Of a stretch of DNA of 44,139 nt, positions 27,299-35,986 are shown in pieces. Location of the stretch: contig JANQII010000015.1 of assembly GCA_028282195.1 (NCBI GenBank), positions 1-44,139 of the forward strand, given 5' to 3'. The translations under genes and the position numbers were made by a program. The notes under the pieces were generated by a model that worked only from the letters and a program-made list of their open reading frames with translations, did no database searches and was not told the DNA's origin. This DNA comes from Prolixibacteraceae bacterium (GTDB lineage: Bacteria > Bacteroidota > Bacteroidia > Bacteroidales > Prolixibacteraceae). Numbering within the stretch: position 1 is the stretch's first letter; each line of letters starts with the position of its first letter.

Positions 27299-28333
27299 AT
27301 GGAAATGTTTAGGTTCGCAAATATTGAATATTTATATGTACTATTAATACTTCCCGTATTTATCATTTTATTTTGGTTAACACGGAGAAGCAGGAGAAAG
27401 GCCCTCGAGAGTTTTGCCCAAATGGAAACCTTGAGTGTTTTAATGCCCAATGTTAGTAATTCACGCCCGGTCATTAAGTTTATTATCTGGCTGTTTGTAA
27501 TTGCATCTGTGATTATCGCTGTTGCCCGCCCACAGTTTGGAAGTAAATTAAAAACGATTAAAAGAGAAGGAGTTGAGTTAATCATTGCTTTGGACGTTTC
27601 TAATTCGATGCTGGCTGAAGATATTCAACCTAACCGTTTGGAAAGAGCTAAGCGCGCTATTTCGCGATTAGTCGATAATTTGGGTGATGATAAAATTGGT
27701 TTGATTGTTTTTGCTGGCGATGCCTATACGCAGCTTCCAATTACAACAGACTACCCTTCAGCAAAGCTATTTCTGAATTCTGTTAACACTGAAATAGTCC
27801 CCAGGCAAGGAACCGCAATTGGTGCTGCCATTGAGCTTGGGACTAGTTCTTTCAGCCCACAGTTTGAAGGCAACAAAGCAATTGTAATTATTACTGATGG
27901 TGAAAACCACGAAGATGATGCGATTGGTGCAGCGACTGTTTCCACTGAGCGGGGAATTATCGTTCATACAATTGGAATGGGGCTTCCACAGGGTGGACCA
28001 ATTCCTATTTACAGAAACGGACAAAAAGATTACAGAAAAGATAAAGAAGGAAATGTTGTTGTAACCAAGCTAAACGAAAGCATGCTTCAGCAAATAGCTG
28101 TAGCTGGCGAAGGAATTTACGTACGGGCAAACAATGCCCAGGTTGGTTTAAATACACTTTTCAACGAAATCAATAAAATGGAAGAAGCAGAGATGGAATC
28201 AAGGGTTTACTCAGAATATGAAGAGCAATTCCAGTGGTTTTTAGCTTTGGCTTTATTTTTGATACTAATTGATTTCCTGATTCTTGAACGGAAAAACAAA
28301 TATTTGAAAAACGTCAGATTATTTGGAAAATGA
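27299..28333 (+). CDS. batB: BatB, VWA-domain membrane protein
   Basis: 344 residues, sister of BatA with the same layout: N-terminal membrane segments (about 10-28, 58-76), a VWA domain with metal site DVSNS (D99, S101, S103 as in BatA), GTAIGAAIELG and ITDGENHEDD, and a C-terminal helix (about 308-328). It overlaps batC by 4 bases. The matched metal sites suggest BatA and BatB may pair (inference). Confidence 0.95.
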   Translation: MEMFRFANIEYLYVLLILPVFIILFWLTRRSRRKALESFAQMETLSVLMPNVSNSRPVIKFIIWLFVIASVIIAVARPQFGSKLKTIKREGVELIIALDVSNSMLAEDIQPNRLERAKRAISRLVDNLGDDKIGLIVFAGDAYTQLPITTDYPSAKLFLNSVNTEIVPRQGTAIGAAIELGTSSFSPQFEGNKAIVIITDGENHEDDAIGAATVSTERGIIVHTIGMGLPQGGPIPIYRNGQKDYRKDKEGNVVVTKLNESMLQQIAVAGEGIYVRANNAQVGLNTLFNEINKMEEAEMESRVYSEYEEQFQWFLALALFLILIDFLILERKNKYLKNVRLFGK

Positions 28334-29130
28334 TTAAACGAATTACCATAAATATTACCCTCATAGCTATACTGCTTGTTGCTTTTGCATTGAGCAGTCA
28401 GGCTCAAAACGAACGTAAATTTATACGTAAGGGAAACAACTTTTTTGAGCAAGCCTTATCTGATACAACCAAGCTTGACACGACAACCTTCAGTTTAGCA
28501 GAAACTGAATACCGTAAAGCATTGGACAAGCGTCCTGAAGATTTAAAATGGAAGTTTAATCTTGGTGGTGCTTTATATAAACAAAAGAAGTTTGAAGAAG
28601 CAGCTTCCGGTTTCGGAGAGATTATTGATAAAACGGAAGATAAAATGAAAAAGTCCCAGTCTTATCACAACCTGGGAAATTCACTTATAATGCAGAATAA
28701 ATTGGATGAAAGTATTGAGGCTTATAAAGATGCACTTCGCAATAATCCGAATGACCTGGAAAGTAAATACAACCTGGTTTATGCAATGAACCTGAAAAAG
28801 CAGCAAGAACAACAACAGCAGCAACAAAATCAGGATCAGAACAAAGATCAAAATAAAGATCAACAACAAAACCAGGATCAGAAGCAAAATCAGGACCAAA
28901 ACAAAGACCAACAGGATAAAAATCAAGATCAGAATAAACAGAATCAGAACCAGGATAAAAACAAACAAGACCAGCAGAAACAGCAACAACCACAACAGCA
29001 AAAGATTTCTAAAGAAAATGCTGAGCGACTGTTGCAGGCCTTACAAAACGATGAACAAAAGATTCAGGAGAAAGTGAAAAAGGCCAAAGCCCAAAAAGCC
29101 AAACAACGTCAAACAGACAAGGATTGGTAG
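28330..29130 (+). CDS. batC: BatC, TPR protein with Gln/Asn-rich tail
   Basis: 266 residues. A signal peptide (about 1-26) is followed by TPR repeats (about 50-155: KWKFNLGGALYKQKKFEEAASGF, SQSYHNLGNSLIMQNKLDESIEAYKDALRNNP). The segment about 157-228 is almost entirely Gln, Asn, Asp and Lys, encoded by purine/AC-rich repeats. It closes with a charged helix (ISKENAERLLQALQNDEQKIQEKVKKAKA), the typical BatC ending. It probably acts as a periplasmic scaffold for the Bat complex (inference). The start overlaps batB. Confidence 0.92.
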   Translation: MIKRITINITLIAILLVAFALSSQAQNERKFIRKGNNFFEQALSDTTKLDTTTFSLAETEYRKALDKRPEDLKWKFNLGGALYKQKKFEEAASGFGEIIDKTEDKMKKSQSYHNLGNSLIMQNKLDESIEAYKDALRNNPNDLESKYNLVYAMNLKKQQEQQQQQQNQDQNKDQNKDQQQNQDQKQNQDQNKDQQDKNQDQNKQNQNQDKNKQDQQKQQQPQQQKISKENAERLLQALQNDEQKIQEKVKKAKAQKAKQRQTDKDW

Positions 29131-29136
29131 GCTTAA

Positions 29137-29268
29137 AAGGTTGTATGGTCAAATGGTTATAAGGTTGAAGGAAAAAGTTTTATTAAATTAATGATGTTGG
29201 TTTGAAATATTTGTTTTTCCCCTGGGAATTCGGGATGGAATTTGAAACTTGGTTTTTGGAATTTATTT
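29137..29268. repeat. 8-bp and 7-bp phased tracts between batC and batD
   Basis: The 172-base gap holds an 8-base phased run (AAGGTTGT, ATGGTCAA, ATGGTTAT, AAGGTTGA, 29137-29168). From 29237 there is a 7-base phased run (GGAATTT, GAAACTT, GGTTTTT, GGAATTT). The second resembles the words at the right end of the window (44074-44101). Confidence 0.68.
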
Positions 29269-29275
29269 ATTTTTG
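29268..29275 (+). promoter_or_regulatory. Candidate internal promoter before batD
   Basis: TATTTTTG, an exact TAnnTTTG box, lies 28 bases before the batD start. It would allow batD-batE to be transcribed apart from the rest of the operon. Confidence 0.42.
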
Positions 29276-29302
29276 CATCAGAAATAAAACGAGATAAAAA
29301 CA

Positions 29303-31111
29303 ATGATCAGAAAGTTCATTTTTACACTATTTCTAGCTATTTCTGCTCTATTTGCAGGAGCTGACACTGTAAGGTTTACCATGTCAGGCCCAAATGTGGC
29401 ATCCGTTGGCGAACAATTCAGACTATCTTTCACACTTAATGAAAGAGGTACTGACCTGCAACTTCCATCAATGCCAAACTTTGATATTTTGATGGGGCCC
29501 TCAACATCGCAAAGTTCCAGCTTTCAAATGATCAACGGCCAAACAACACAGTCCGTAACATTTTCTTATACATTTATTTTAAGGGCCAAAGGAGAAGGAA
29601 CATTTACCATTCGTCCAGCGTCAATCAAAGTTGATGGTAAAGTGTACGAATCAAATGAATTAGAAATTCAGGTTGTAAAAGGACAAGCACCTTCATCCGG
29701 CAATCAGCAACAAAGACAACAACAATCTTCTGCTACTCAAATAAAAAAGGAAGACCTGTTTATAAAGGTTGATCTGGATAAAAGAAGTGTTTTTAAAGGA
29801 GAGCAAATTATTGCAACTGCAAAAATATATGTGTCACCAAATGTACCAATCACCAATTTTAGGGATGTAAAGCTTCCTGCTTACGAAGGTTTTTGGACTC
29901 AGGAAATTGATATCCCGAATCAAATTAGTTTTGCCAGGGAAGTTTACGACAATAAAATATACCAGGTTGGAGTCCTGAAAAAAACTATTCTTTTTCCGCA
30001 GCAAACCGGAAATATAAAAATTGATCCTTTTGAGATTACCTGTGAGCTAAGGCAACGTATCAGACAGCAACGTAGTTTTTTTGACGACTTCTTTGACAAC
30101 TATCGTACTGTTCCTGCAACAGTAACCAGTGACCCGGTTACTGTCCGGGTAAAAGAACTTCCTACAGCCCCTGCAAGTTTTTATGGTGCGGTTGGTAATT
30201 TCAATTATTCGGCATCAATTGATAAAACGAATGCAAAATCCAACGAAGCAATAACTTTAAAAATAAATGTATCCGGAAGTGGTAACCTTCGTTTAATTGA
30301 AGCTCCAAAAGTTGAGTTCCCTGTAGATTTTGAGGTTTATGACCCAAAAACAACCGACCGTTTAAATGCGACAAACAGTGGACTGAGCGGGAGTAAGTCA
30401 TTTGAATATTTATTTATTCCGCGTTTTGCCGGTGATTATACAATCCCTGCAATTCAGTTTGCATTCTTTAATCCTGCTACAGGAAAATACGTTTACAAAA
30501 CTTCACCTGAATTTAACCTGGCAATTACCAAAGGTGATGATGAGCAATCAACTACGGTAACCAGTGCTTTCTCGAAAGAAGACGTTCGTTTCATCGGGAA
30601 AGACATTCGATATATCAAACAAAATCAATACAAGCTAAAACCTGTTGCAGCTACTTTTTACGGAAGCACAACATTCTACCTCAGTTATCTTGGTAGTTTA
30701 CTTGTATTTGCGCTTATTGCATTGATTTATCGCAAAAAATTAAAAGAAAATGCTAATGTTCAGTTAGTACGAAATAAGCAAGCGAACAAAGTGGCCCGCA
30801 AACATTTGAAAAAGGCTGCCGGCTTCTTAAAGCAGCAACAAAGCGAACAATTCTATGAAGCTGTTCTCAAAGCATTCTGGGGCTACCTGAGTGACAAACT
30901 CAGTATTCCAGTGGCAGATTTGAACAGGGACAATGCCGTAAGCACACTGCAAAGCAGACAGGTAAGCAATGAGCTTACCGATGAGCTAATAAGTATTATT
31001 GATACTTGCGAATTTGCACGGTATGCACCAAGTGCTGCCGGAGGTACTATGGATGAGCTGTATAACAAAGCAGCCTCATTAATGGGTAAATTGGAAAAAC
31101 AAATTCGTTAA
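29303..31111 (+). CDS. batD: BatD, large periplasmic-facing Bat protein
   Basis: 602 residues. A signal peptide (about 1-20) precedes repeated beta domains (about 22-125, 150-290, 290-420), where SVGEQFRLSFTLNERG and AKSNEAITLKINVSGSGNLRLIE are typical BatD segments. A short Gln-rich linker lies near 133-145. One membrane helix (about 456-474) is followed by a cytoplasmic helical tail with FLKQQQSEQFYEAVLKAFWG. Length and order match the BatD family. It lies 172 bases after batC and 16 before batE. Confidence 0.94.
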   Translation: MIRKFIFTLFLAISALFAGADTVRFTMSGPNVASVGEQFRLSFTLNERGTDLQLPSMPNFDILMGPSTSQSSSFQMINGQTTQSVTFSYTFILRAKGEGTFTIRPASIKVDGKVYESNELEIQVVKGQAPSSGNQQQRQQQSSATQIKKEDLFIKVDLDKRSVFKGEQIIATAKIYVSPNVPITNFRDVKLPAYEGFWTQEIDIPNQISFAREVYDNKIYQVGVLKKTILFPQQTGNIKIDPFEITCELRQRIRQQRSFFDDFFDNYRTVPATVTSDPVTVRVKELPTAPASFYGAVGNFNYSASIDKTNAKSNEAITLKINVSGSGNLRLIEAPKVEFPVDFEVYDPKTTDRLNATNSGLSGSKSFEYLFIPRFAGDYTIPAIQFAFFNPATGKYVYKTSPEFNLAITKGDDEQSTTVTSAFSKEDVRFIGKDIRYIKQNQYKLKPVAATFYGSTTFYLSYLGSLLVFALIALIYRKKLKENANVQLVRNKQANKVARKHLKKAAGFLKQQQSEQFYEAVLKAFWGYLSDKLSIPVADLNRDNAVSTLQSRQVSNELTDELISIIDTCEFARYAPSAAGGTMDELYNKAASLMGKLEKQIR

Positions 31112-31127
31112 ACTAAAAGAAGAAGAA

Positions 31128-31877
31128 ATGAAGACTATTTTTCTCATCCTGTTAGCACTATTTATTTCGGTTGGCTCTTTTGCGCAAAATGCATTAATGG
31201 ATAAAGCCAACCAACATTATACTTCAGAAGAATATAAACTGGCTGTTGAAAGCTATGAAGAGCTCTTGAATACGGACGTTGAGTCTGCTGAATTGTACTA
31301 CAACCTTGGAAACTCATACTACAAAACCGGACAGGTTACCAAAGCAATCATAAACTATGAACGTGCTAAATTATTAGCTCCAGGTGATGAAGACATTCAA
31401 TTCAACCTTGAATTGGCCAACCAACATGTAGTAGATGCAATTGAACCATTACCCCAGGTTTTCTTTATCAGGTGGTGGAAGAACATAACCAACCTGACTT
31501 CGGTTGATAACTGGGCAAAAATTAGTGTTGTTAGCTTCGTTTTATTTCTGATTTTGGCTGGAATATTTGCATTTACAAGAACCGCTTCTGTAAAAAGATT
31601 TACATTCTGGATTGGCATTCTTATACTTCTCGTTTCTATCTTCAGTTTTAATTTTGCTGCATCACAAAAGAAACAATTGACTCAACACGAGTACGCTATA
31701 ATAATCCAACCAAGTATTACCGTAAAAAGCTCTCCTTCAGAAACAGGAACTGATATTTTTGTTATTCATGAAGGGTTAAAAGTACAGGTAAAGGATAGCC
31801 TTGGAAACTGGAGGGAAATACGTCTGGCTGACGGAAACCAGGGATGGTTACCTGCAAGTAGCATCGAACAAATTTAA
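31128..31877 (+). CDS. batE: BatE, TPR and SH3-like protein
   Basis: 249 residues. A signal peptide (about 1-19), TPR repeats (about 22-100, with YYNLGNSYYKTGQVTKAIINYERA), two membrane helices (about 128-150 and 157-178) and a C-terminal bacterial SH3 domain (about 185-247: IIQPSITVKSSPSETGTDIF ... WREIRLADGNQGWLPAS). This is the last gene of the operon, followed by a strong terminator. The SH3 domain suggests peptide or wall binding outside the cytoplasm (family inference). Confidence 0.93.
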   Translation: MKTIFLILLALFISVGSFAQNALMDKANQHYTSEEYKLAVESYEELLNTDVESAELYYNLGNSYYKTGQVTKAIINYERAKLLAPGDEDIQFNLELANQHVVDAIEPLPQVFFIRWWKNITNLTSVDNWAKISVVSFVLFLILAGIFAFTRTASVKRFTFWIGILILLVSIFSFNFAASQKKQLTQHEYAIIIQPSITVKSSPSETGTDIFVIHEGLKVQVKDSLGNWREIRLADGNQGWLPASSIEQI

Positions 31878-31884
31878 AACATAT

Positions 31885-31907
31885 ACCGGCAAAACAGCCG
31901 GTTTTTT
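31885..31907 (+). terminator. Intrinsic terminator of the bat operon
   Basis: ACCGGC (31885-31890) pairs with GCCGGT (31897-31902), with T residues after the stem. It begins 8 bases after the batE stop. Confidence 0.9.
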
Positions 31908-31971
31908 ATTTTATAAAAATTAATCACAACCATTTTTAATTGAAGTTGTTTTTACTCATAAATTTTAAATC

Positions 31972-32841
31972 ATGGCTTATAATTTATTGAAAGGCAAGCG
32001 CGGAATTATATTTGGTGCTTTAAATGCCGATTCCATTGCCTGGAAAGTAGCAGAACGTGCTTTTGAAGAAGGCGCAACATTCACCCTAACCAATACTTCC
32101 GTAGCCCTGCGTATGGGCAATACTGCTCAATTAGCAGAGAAATGCAATGCTGAACTTGTAGCTGCAGATGCTACCAACGTTGAAGACCTTCAGAATCTGT
32201 TCAGGAAATCCATGGAAGCGCTGGGAGGTAAAGTTGACTTTATTTTACATTCAATTGGAATGTCCCCGAACGTAAGAAAAGGAAGGCATTACAGTGATTT
32301 GGATTACAATTACCTGCAAAAGACACTGGATGTTTCTGCAGTTTCATTTCACAAATTGCTACAGGTAGCCCGTAAAATGGATGCTATTAACGAATGGGGC
32401 TCTGTTGTTGCGTTGTCCTATGTTGCTGCTCAGCGCACATTCTATGGCTACAACGATATGGCTGATGCCAAATCTTTGCTTGAATCAATTGGCCGCAGTT
32501 TTGGCTACATCTATGGACGCGAACGCAGGGTACGTATCAATACGATATCTCAATCTCCTACCCCTACCACTGCTGGTGGTGGCGTTAAAGGTTTTGACCG
32601 TTTAATGGACTTCTCAGAACGTATGTCGCCACTGGGTAATGCCAGCGGTGATGATTGTGCCGATTACTGCATTACGCTATTTTCAGATCTTACACGTCGC
32701 GTTACCATGCAAAACCTTTTCCACGACGGTGGTTTTTCATCCATGGGAATGAGCCTACGTGCATTGATTCAATACGAAAAAGGATTGGGTTGTGATTGTG
32801 ACTGCGGAGATGCTGACCCAGGTGTTCATCGATTTGATTAA
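31972..32841 (+). CDS. fabI: Enoyl-[acyl-carrier-protein] reductase (NADH)
   Basis: Last reductive step of fatty-acid elongation. 289 residues, of the FabI short-chain dehydrogenase family. Catalytic Y160 and K167 (YNDMADAK), with Y150, correspond to E. coli Y156, K163 and Y146. The N-terminal GALNADSIAW is the divergent nucleotide loop of FabI, and the segment DFILHSIGMSP is typical. The C-terminus has an odd short tail, GCDCDCGDADPGVHRFD, with three cysteines, beyond the usual end. It sits alone between the bat terminator and its own terminator. Confidence 0.95.
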   Translation: MAYNLLKGKRGIIFGALNADSIAWKVAERAFEEGATFTLTNTSVALRMGNTAQLAEKCNAELVAADATNVEDLQNLFRKSMEALGGKVDFILHSIGMSPNVRKGRHYSDLDYNYLQKTLDVSAVSFHKLLQVARKMDAINEWGSVVALSYVAAQRTFYGYNDMADAKSLLESIGRSFGYIYGRERRVRINTISQSPTPTTAGGGVKGFDRLMDFSERMSPLGNASGDDCADYCITLFSDLTRRVTMQNLFHDGGFSSMGMSLRALIQYEKGLGCDCDCGDADPGVHRFD

Positions 32842-32866
32842 TAAGTTTAATTCGACTATAATATCT

Positions 32867-32895
32867 AAAAGGTTTCACAATGTGGAACCTTTTTT
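32867..32895 (+). terminator. Intrinsic terminator of fabI
   Basis: AAAAGGTTTCACA (32867-32879) pairs with TGTGGAACCTTTT (32881-32893), with one G-U pair, followed by T residues. Confidence 0.87.
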
Positions 32896-32964
32896 ATTGA
32901 ATGGAATTCAGTGTTTTGCATGATTTTTGTAAATTAACTTTTGCAAATCAAGAAACAAGCAATC

Positions 32965-33360
32965 ATGAAAACAAAAGTCCTTCTTTCCATCATTTCAATT
33001 TTTATCTCCACGGCCTTATTTTCACAAAATGAAATCATATCTAAAATTGACACAACGGTTTTAGAAGAATCACTTTCTACTGATTTAGATAACCTAAGTT
33101 TACAAAAGAAACCTGAAAATCAAATTGAATTGTATAAACTTCCTGAGTTTAAGGGTCAATTCACTGATTCTATGCTACAAATTATCCCTAAAAATCTGGA
33201 TACAATGAAGCTTTCTCTATCACCACCCTCGCAAGATGGAATGCCAATAGTCAAACCAGGTGGAGAGTTTAATATGCCTATTATGGTTCCTGACACGACT
33301 ATAGATTTTAAGCTTAAAATTCAAGGATATAATAAAAAAGATCGGATCCTTGAGAAGTGA
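32965..33360 (+). CDS. Small secreted protein of unknown function
   Basis: About 131 residues from ATG 32965. A TTG eight codons upstream is in frame but less likely, since the signal peptide MKTKVLLSIISIFISTALFSQ begins at this ATG. The mature protein is short and polar, with a Pro-rich middle (SPPSQDGMPIVKPGGEFNMPIMVPDTT) and no cysteine. No family is recognised. Its last 24 bases form one arm and the loop of a bidirectional terminator, so the stop codon lies inside the hairpin. It is convergent with thrC. Confidence 0.78.
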   Translation: MKTKVLLSIISIFISTALFSQNEIISKIDTTVLEESLSTDLDNLSLQKKPENQIELYKLPEFKGQFTDSMLQIIPKNLDTMKLSLSPPSQDGMPIVKPGGEFNMPIMVPDTTIDFKLKIQGYNKKDRILEK

Positions 33361-33370
33361 TCCGATCTTT
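33337..33370. terminator. Bidirectional terminator between convergent genes
   Basis: AAAGATCGGATC (33337-33348) and GATCCGATCTTT (33359-33370) form a perfect 12-bp stem with a 10-base loop. An A-rich left flank gives a T run on the minus strand for thrC, and the T-rich right side serves the small secreted-protein gene, whose stop codon overlaps it. Confidence 0.85.
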
Positions 33371-33389
33371 AATATTTTAGAAATTAATG

Positions 33390-34694
33390 TTAAACTTCTT
33401 CTAACAAAAACTTTTTAAAACCCTCAAAATCACTTCCGAGGGAAACAGAAAGTTTCTCCCCTTTCATAAACTCAGCTAGCTTCTTAGGAAGAGGGACTTT
33501 TCCAACGCCAATAATTCGCTCAACTGTTTCTGTGAATTTGGCAGGGTGTGCAGTTTCAAGGAACACACCTACTTCCCCATCCAGTAAATCTTCTTCCAAA
33601 GCTTTATAGCCAGTTGCCCCATGCGGATCAGGCAGATAGGCATATTTGTGATAAACGTCGCTGACCACCTCGCGGATTTCAGCATCTGAATAACGGTATC
33701 CTTTCATCTCGGCAGAAATGGCTTTATGAGAGTGCCCATAAAGATCAAGGATCCTGGCAAAGTTACTTGGATCACCAACGTCCATTGCATTCGCGATAGT
33801 CTGAACGGATGAGCGGGGCTCATAACTTCCTGATTTCAAATAATTATAAACGATATCATTCTCGTTATTAGCTGCAATAAATCGTTTAATTGGCAAACCC
33901 ATTTTTTTGGCGAATAAACCTGCCGTTAGATTACCAAAGTTTCCACTAGGCACAGAAATAACAACTTCCTCTGCTATTCTTTTTTCACGCAAACGGGCAT
34001 AGGCATTAAAATAGTAAAATGCCTGCGGAAGAAAACGGGCCACATTTATTGAGTTAGCGGAAGTTAGTGTTAATGCAGATTTTAAATTCTCATCTAAAAA
34101 GGCCGTTTTAACCAATCGCTGACAATCGTCAAAAGTTCCCTCAACCTCGATAGCTGTAATATTTTGTCCCAGAGTTGTGAATTGTTTTTCCTGGATTTCT
34201 GATACTTTTCCTTTGGGGTAAAGTACATAAACATGAATACCTTCTACACCTAAAAAACCATTAGCCACAGCGCTCCCCGTATCACCGGAAGTAGCAACCA
34301 AAACATTCACATACCCTTTATTTCCTTTTAAGAAATATCCCAGTAAACGAGCCATAAAACGGCCACCAACATCTTTAAAAGCCAATGTTGGCCCATGGAA
34401 AAGCTCAAGTGAATATATATTATCATTGACATGTTGAATGGGGCAGTCAAAATTCAATGTATCGTAAACGATCTCTTTCAAATCAGCTTCAGGAACGTCT
34501 TCACCAAAAAACTTTTTGGCTACTTCAAACGAAATCTCCTGAAAAGACATTTGGTGAATATTATCAAAAAAACTTTCAGGCAATTTCTCAATACGTTCAG
34601 GCATAAAAAGCCCATTATCGTCTGCCAAACCTTTAGTAACTGCTTCTTTTAATGAAACTTCATTTACTGATTTATTGGTACTGTAATACTTCAT
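33390..34694 (-). CDS. thrC: Threonine synthase
   Basis: PLP enzyme that converts O-phosphohomoserine to threonine. About 434 residues from ATG 34694 (MKYYSTNKSVNEVSL, the usual opening in this phylum). The longer GTG-started reading (to 34742) would translate a perfect DNA palindrome into CNGRIAIRPN and is rejected. The Schiff-base lysine is K107 in FHGPTLAFKDVGG. ATSGDTGSAV and SVPSGNFGN are the phosphate and cofactor loops. It is the last gene of the threonine operon and follows the homoserine-kinase-like gene by 55 bases. Confidence 0.95.
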   Translation of the reverse strand: MKYYSTNKSVNEVSLKEAVTKGLADDNGLFMPERIEKLPESFFDNIHQMSFQEISFEVAKKFFGEDVPEADLKEIVYDTLNFDCPIQHVNDNIYSLELFHGPTLAFKDVGGRFMARLLGYFLKGNKGYVNVLVATSGDTGSAVANGFLGVEGIHVYVLYPKGKVSEIQEKQFTTLGQNITAIEVEGTFDDCQRLVKTAFLDENLKSALTLTSANSINVARFLPQAFYYFNAYARLREKRIAEEVVISVPSGNFGNLTAGLFAKKMGLPIKRFIAANNENDIVYNYLKSGSYEPRSSVQTIANAMDVGDPSNFARILDLYGHSHKAISAEMKGYRYSDAEIREVVSDVYHKYAYLPDPHGATGYKALEEDLLDGEVGVFLETAHPAKFTETVERIIGVGKVPLPKKLAEFMKGEKLSVSLGSDFEGFKKFLLEEV

Positions 34695-34707
34695 ACTATC
34701 TAAGTTC

Positions 34708-34727
34708 GGGCGAATTGCAATTCGCCC
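34708..34727. repeat. Perfect 20-bp palindrome before thrC
   Basis: GGGCGAATTG is followed directly by its reverse complement CAATTCGCCC, 13 bases upstream of the thrC ATG. I recall this word as part of a small dispersed palindrome in several bacterial phyla, but a search is needed. In mRNA it would form a strong hairpin near the thrC ribosome-binding region. Confidence 0.85.
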
Positions 34728-34749
34728 ATTACATGAATACACTTTTACT

Positions 34750-35964
34750 TTACTCTTCTATTTTCAGCAATGCTTTCATAAACCCGGGGCCATGTAACAA
34801 GCCATACTCACCAGCCTCAACGGTAAACTCATCATAACTTTCTACGGAATCGGCTTCTTCGCCGGGTCTGTAAATAATAAATGGAACCGGATCTTTTGTA
34901 TGCACAGTTGTTGCACATGGTGTAGGATGATCTGGCAAAACAGCAATTGTAACAGGCTCTTCCATTTTCGCTGTTTCCTTAACCAAATATTTTACCACCC
35001 GGTAGTCAAGGTATTCAATGGTTTTGGTTTTCAGCTCAACATCACCTTCATGCCCTGCTTCATCACTTGCTTCAATGTGAAGGTAAATCAAATCGTGATC
35101 TTTCAAAGCATCAACCGTTGCCTGTGCTTTGCCTTCATAATTGGTATTATAAAGCCCCGTAGCACCTTCCACTTTTATCACATCCATTCCGGCATAGATG
35201 CCAATCCCCTGGATAAGGTCAACCGCAGAAATCACGGCAGAACTCTCGACACCATACATTTCTTTTAAAGTAGGCATTTGAGGTTTATAGCCTGGTGACC
35301 ACGGCCAAATGCAATTTGCCATGTCTTTTCCTGTTTCTTTTCGCTTTACATTTACAGGATGATTTTCCAGCAAATACATGGATTCTAAAATCAGCTTATT
35401 AAGCAAATCAGCAGTTTCACTGGCTTGCTCTTCTTTAGCTTCTATCATATAATCGGCAAACGCTTTTCCAGGCACATCATGCGGTGGGGTGCACGACACT
35501 TGCTTCTTTCCCCCTTTAATTACAATCAGGTGCCGGTAGGAAACCCCTTTATGGAACACAACCTTTTCTGATCCCAGCTTTTCATTTAGAAAATCGATCA
35601 GTTTATGAGATTCTTCATTCGAAATATGACCCGCAGAATGATTCTTTATCTTTTCATCTTCAACACAAATTAAGTTGCATCGCATTGCCAGGTCACCTTC
35701 TTCCAGTTCAACCCCCATACTGGCTGCCTCAAGGACTCCACGGCCTTCAAATACTTTTTTGACATCATACCCTAAAACCGACATGTTTGCAATTTCGCTA
35801 CCCGGGTGCATATCTGCAGGAACTGTAACCAGTCTCCCCGCTTTGCCCAGCTTAGCCAATTTATCTATTTCAGGAATGTTTGCCATCTGAAGCGGAGTTT
35901 TACCACCGTAGTTCTCCAATGGTTCATCAGCCATTCCATCGCCCAAAACAATTATATATTTCAT
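34750..35964 (-). CDS. Phosphoglycerate-mutase-like protein, probable homoserine kinase
   Basis: 404 residues of the alkaline-phosphatase superfamily, close to cofactor-independent phosphoglycerate mutase of the archaeal (ApgM) type. Metal and active-site motifs are VLGDGMADEP (about 7-16), PGSEIANMSVLGYD (about 54-67), HIEASDEAGHEGD and LPDHPTPC. It is encoded between thrA and thrC where a homoserine kinase is required, and no GHMP-type thrB is present in the operon. TIGRFAMs has a model for this group named proposed homoserine kinase (from memory). I therefore favour homoserine phosphorylation; a glycolytic mutase role remains the alternative. Confidence 0.85.
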   Translation of the reverse strand: MKYIIVLGDGMADEPLENYGGKTPLQMANIPEIDKLAKLGKAGRLVTVPADMHPGSEIANMSVLGYDVKKVFEGRGVLEAASMGVELEEGDLAMRCNLICVEDEKIKNHSAGHISNEESHKLIDFLNEKLGSEKVVFHKGVSYRHLIVIKGGKKQVSCTPPHDVPGKAFADYMIEAKEEQASETADLLNKLILESMYLLENHPVNVKRKETGKDMANCIWPWSPGYKPQMPTLKEMYGVESSAVISAVDLIQGIGIYAGMDVIKVEGATGLYNTNYEGKAQATVDALKDHDLIYLHIEASDEAGHEGDVELKTKTIEYLDYRVVKYLVKETAKMEEPVTIAVLPDHPTPCATTVHTKDPVPFIIYRPGEEADSVESYDEFTVEAGEYGLLHGPGFMKALLKIEE

Positions 35965-35986
35965 TGAATAATATTCTATGTTATTA

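Noticed and set aside
28681-29001. Long minus-strand ORFs opposite batC, rich in Leu/Ile/Val
   Set aside because: They mirror the Gln/Asn repeat codons of batC; composition is an artefact of the low-complexity plus-strand sequence.
34695-34742. N-terminal extension of ThrC from a GTG start
   Set aside because: The extension is the translation of a perfect palindrome, and the usual MKYYSTN start lies downstream.
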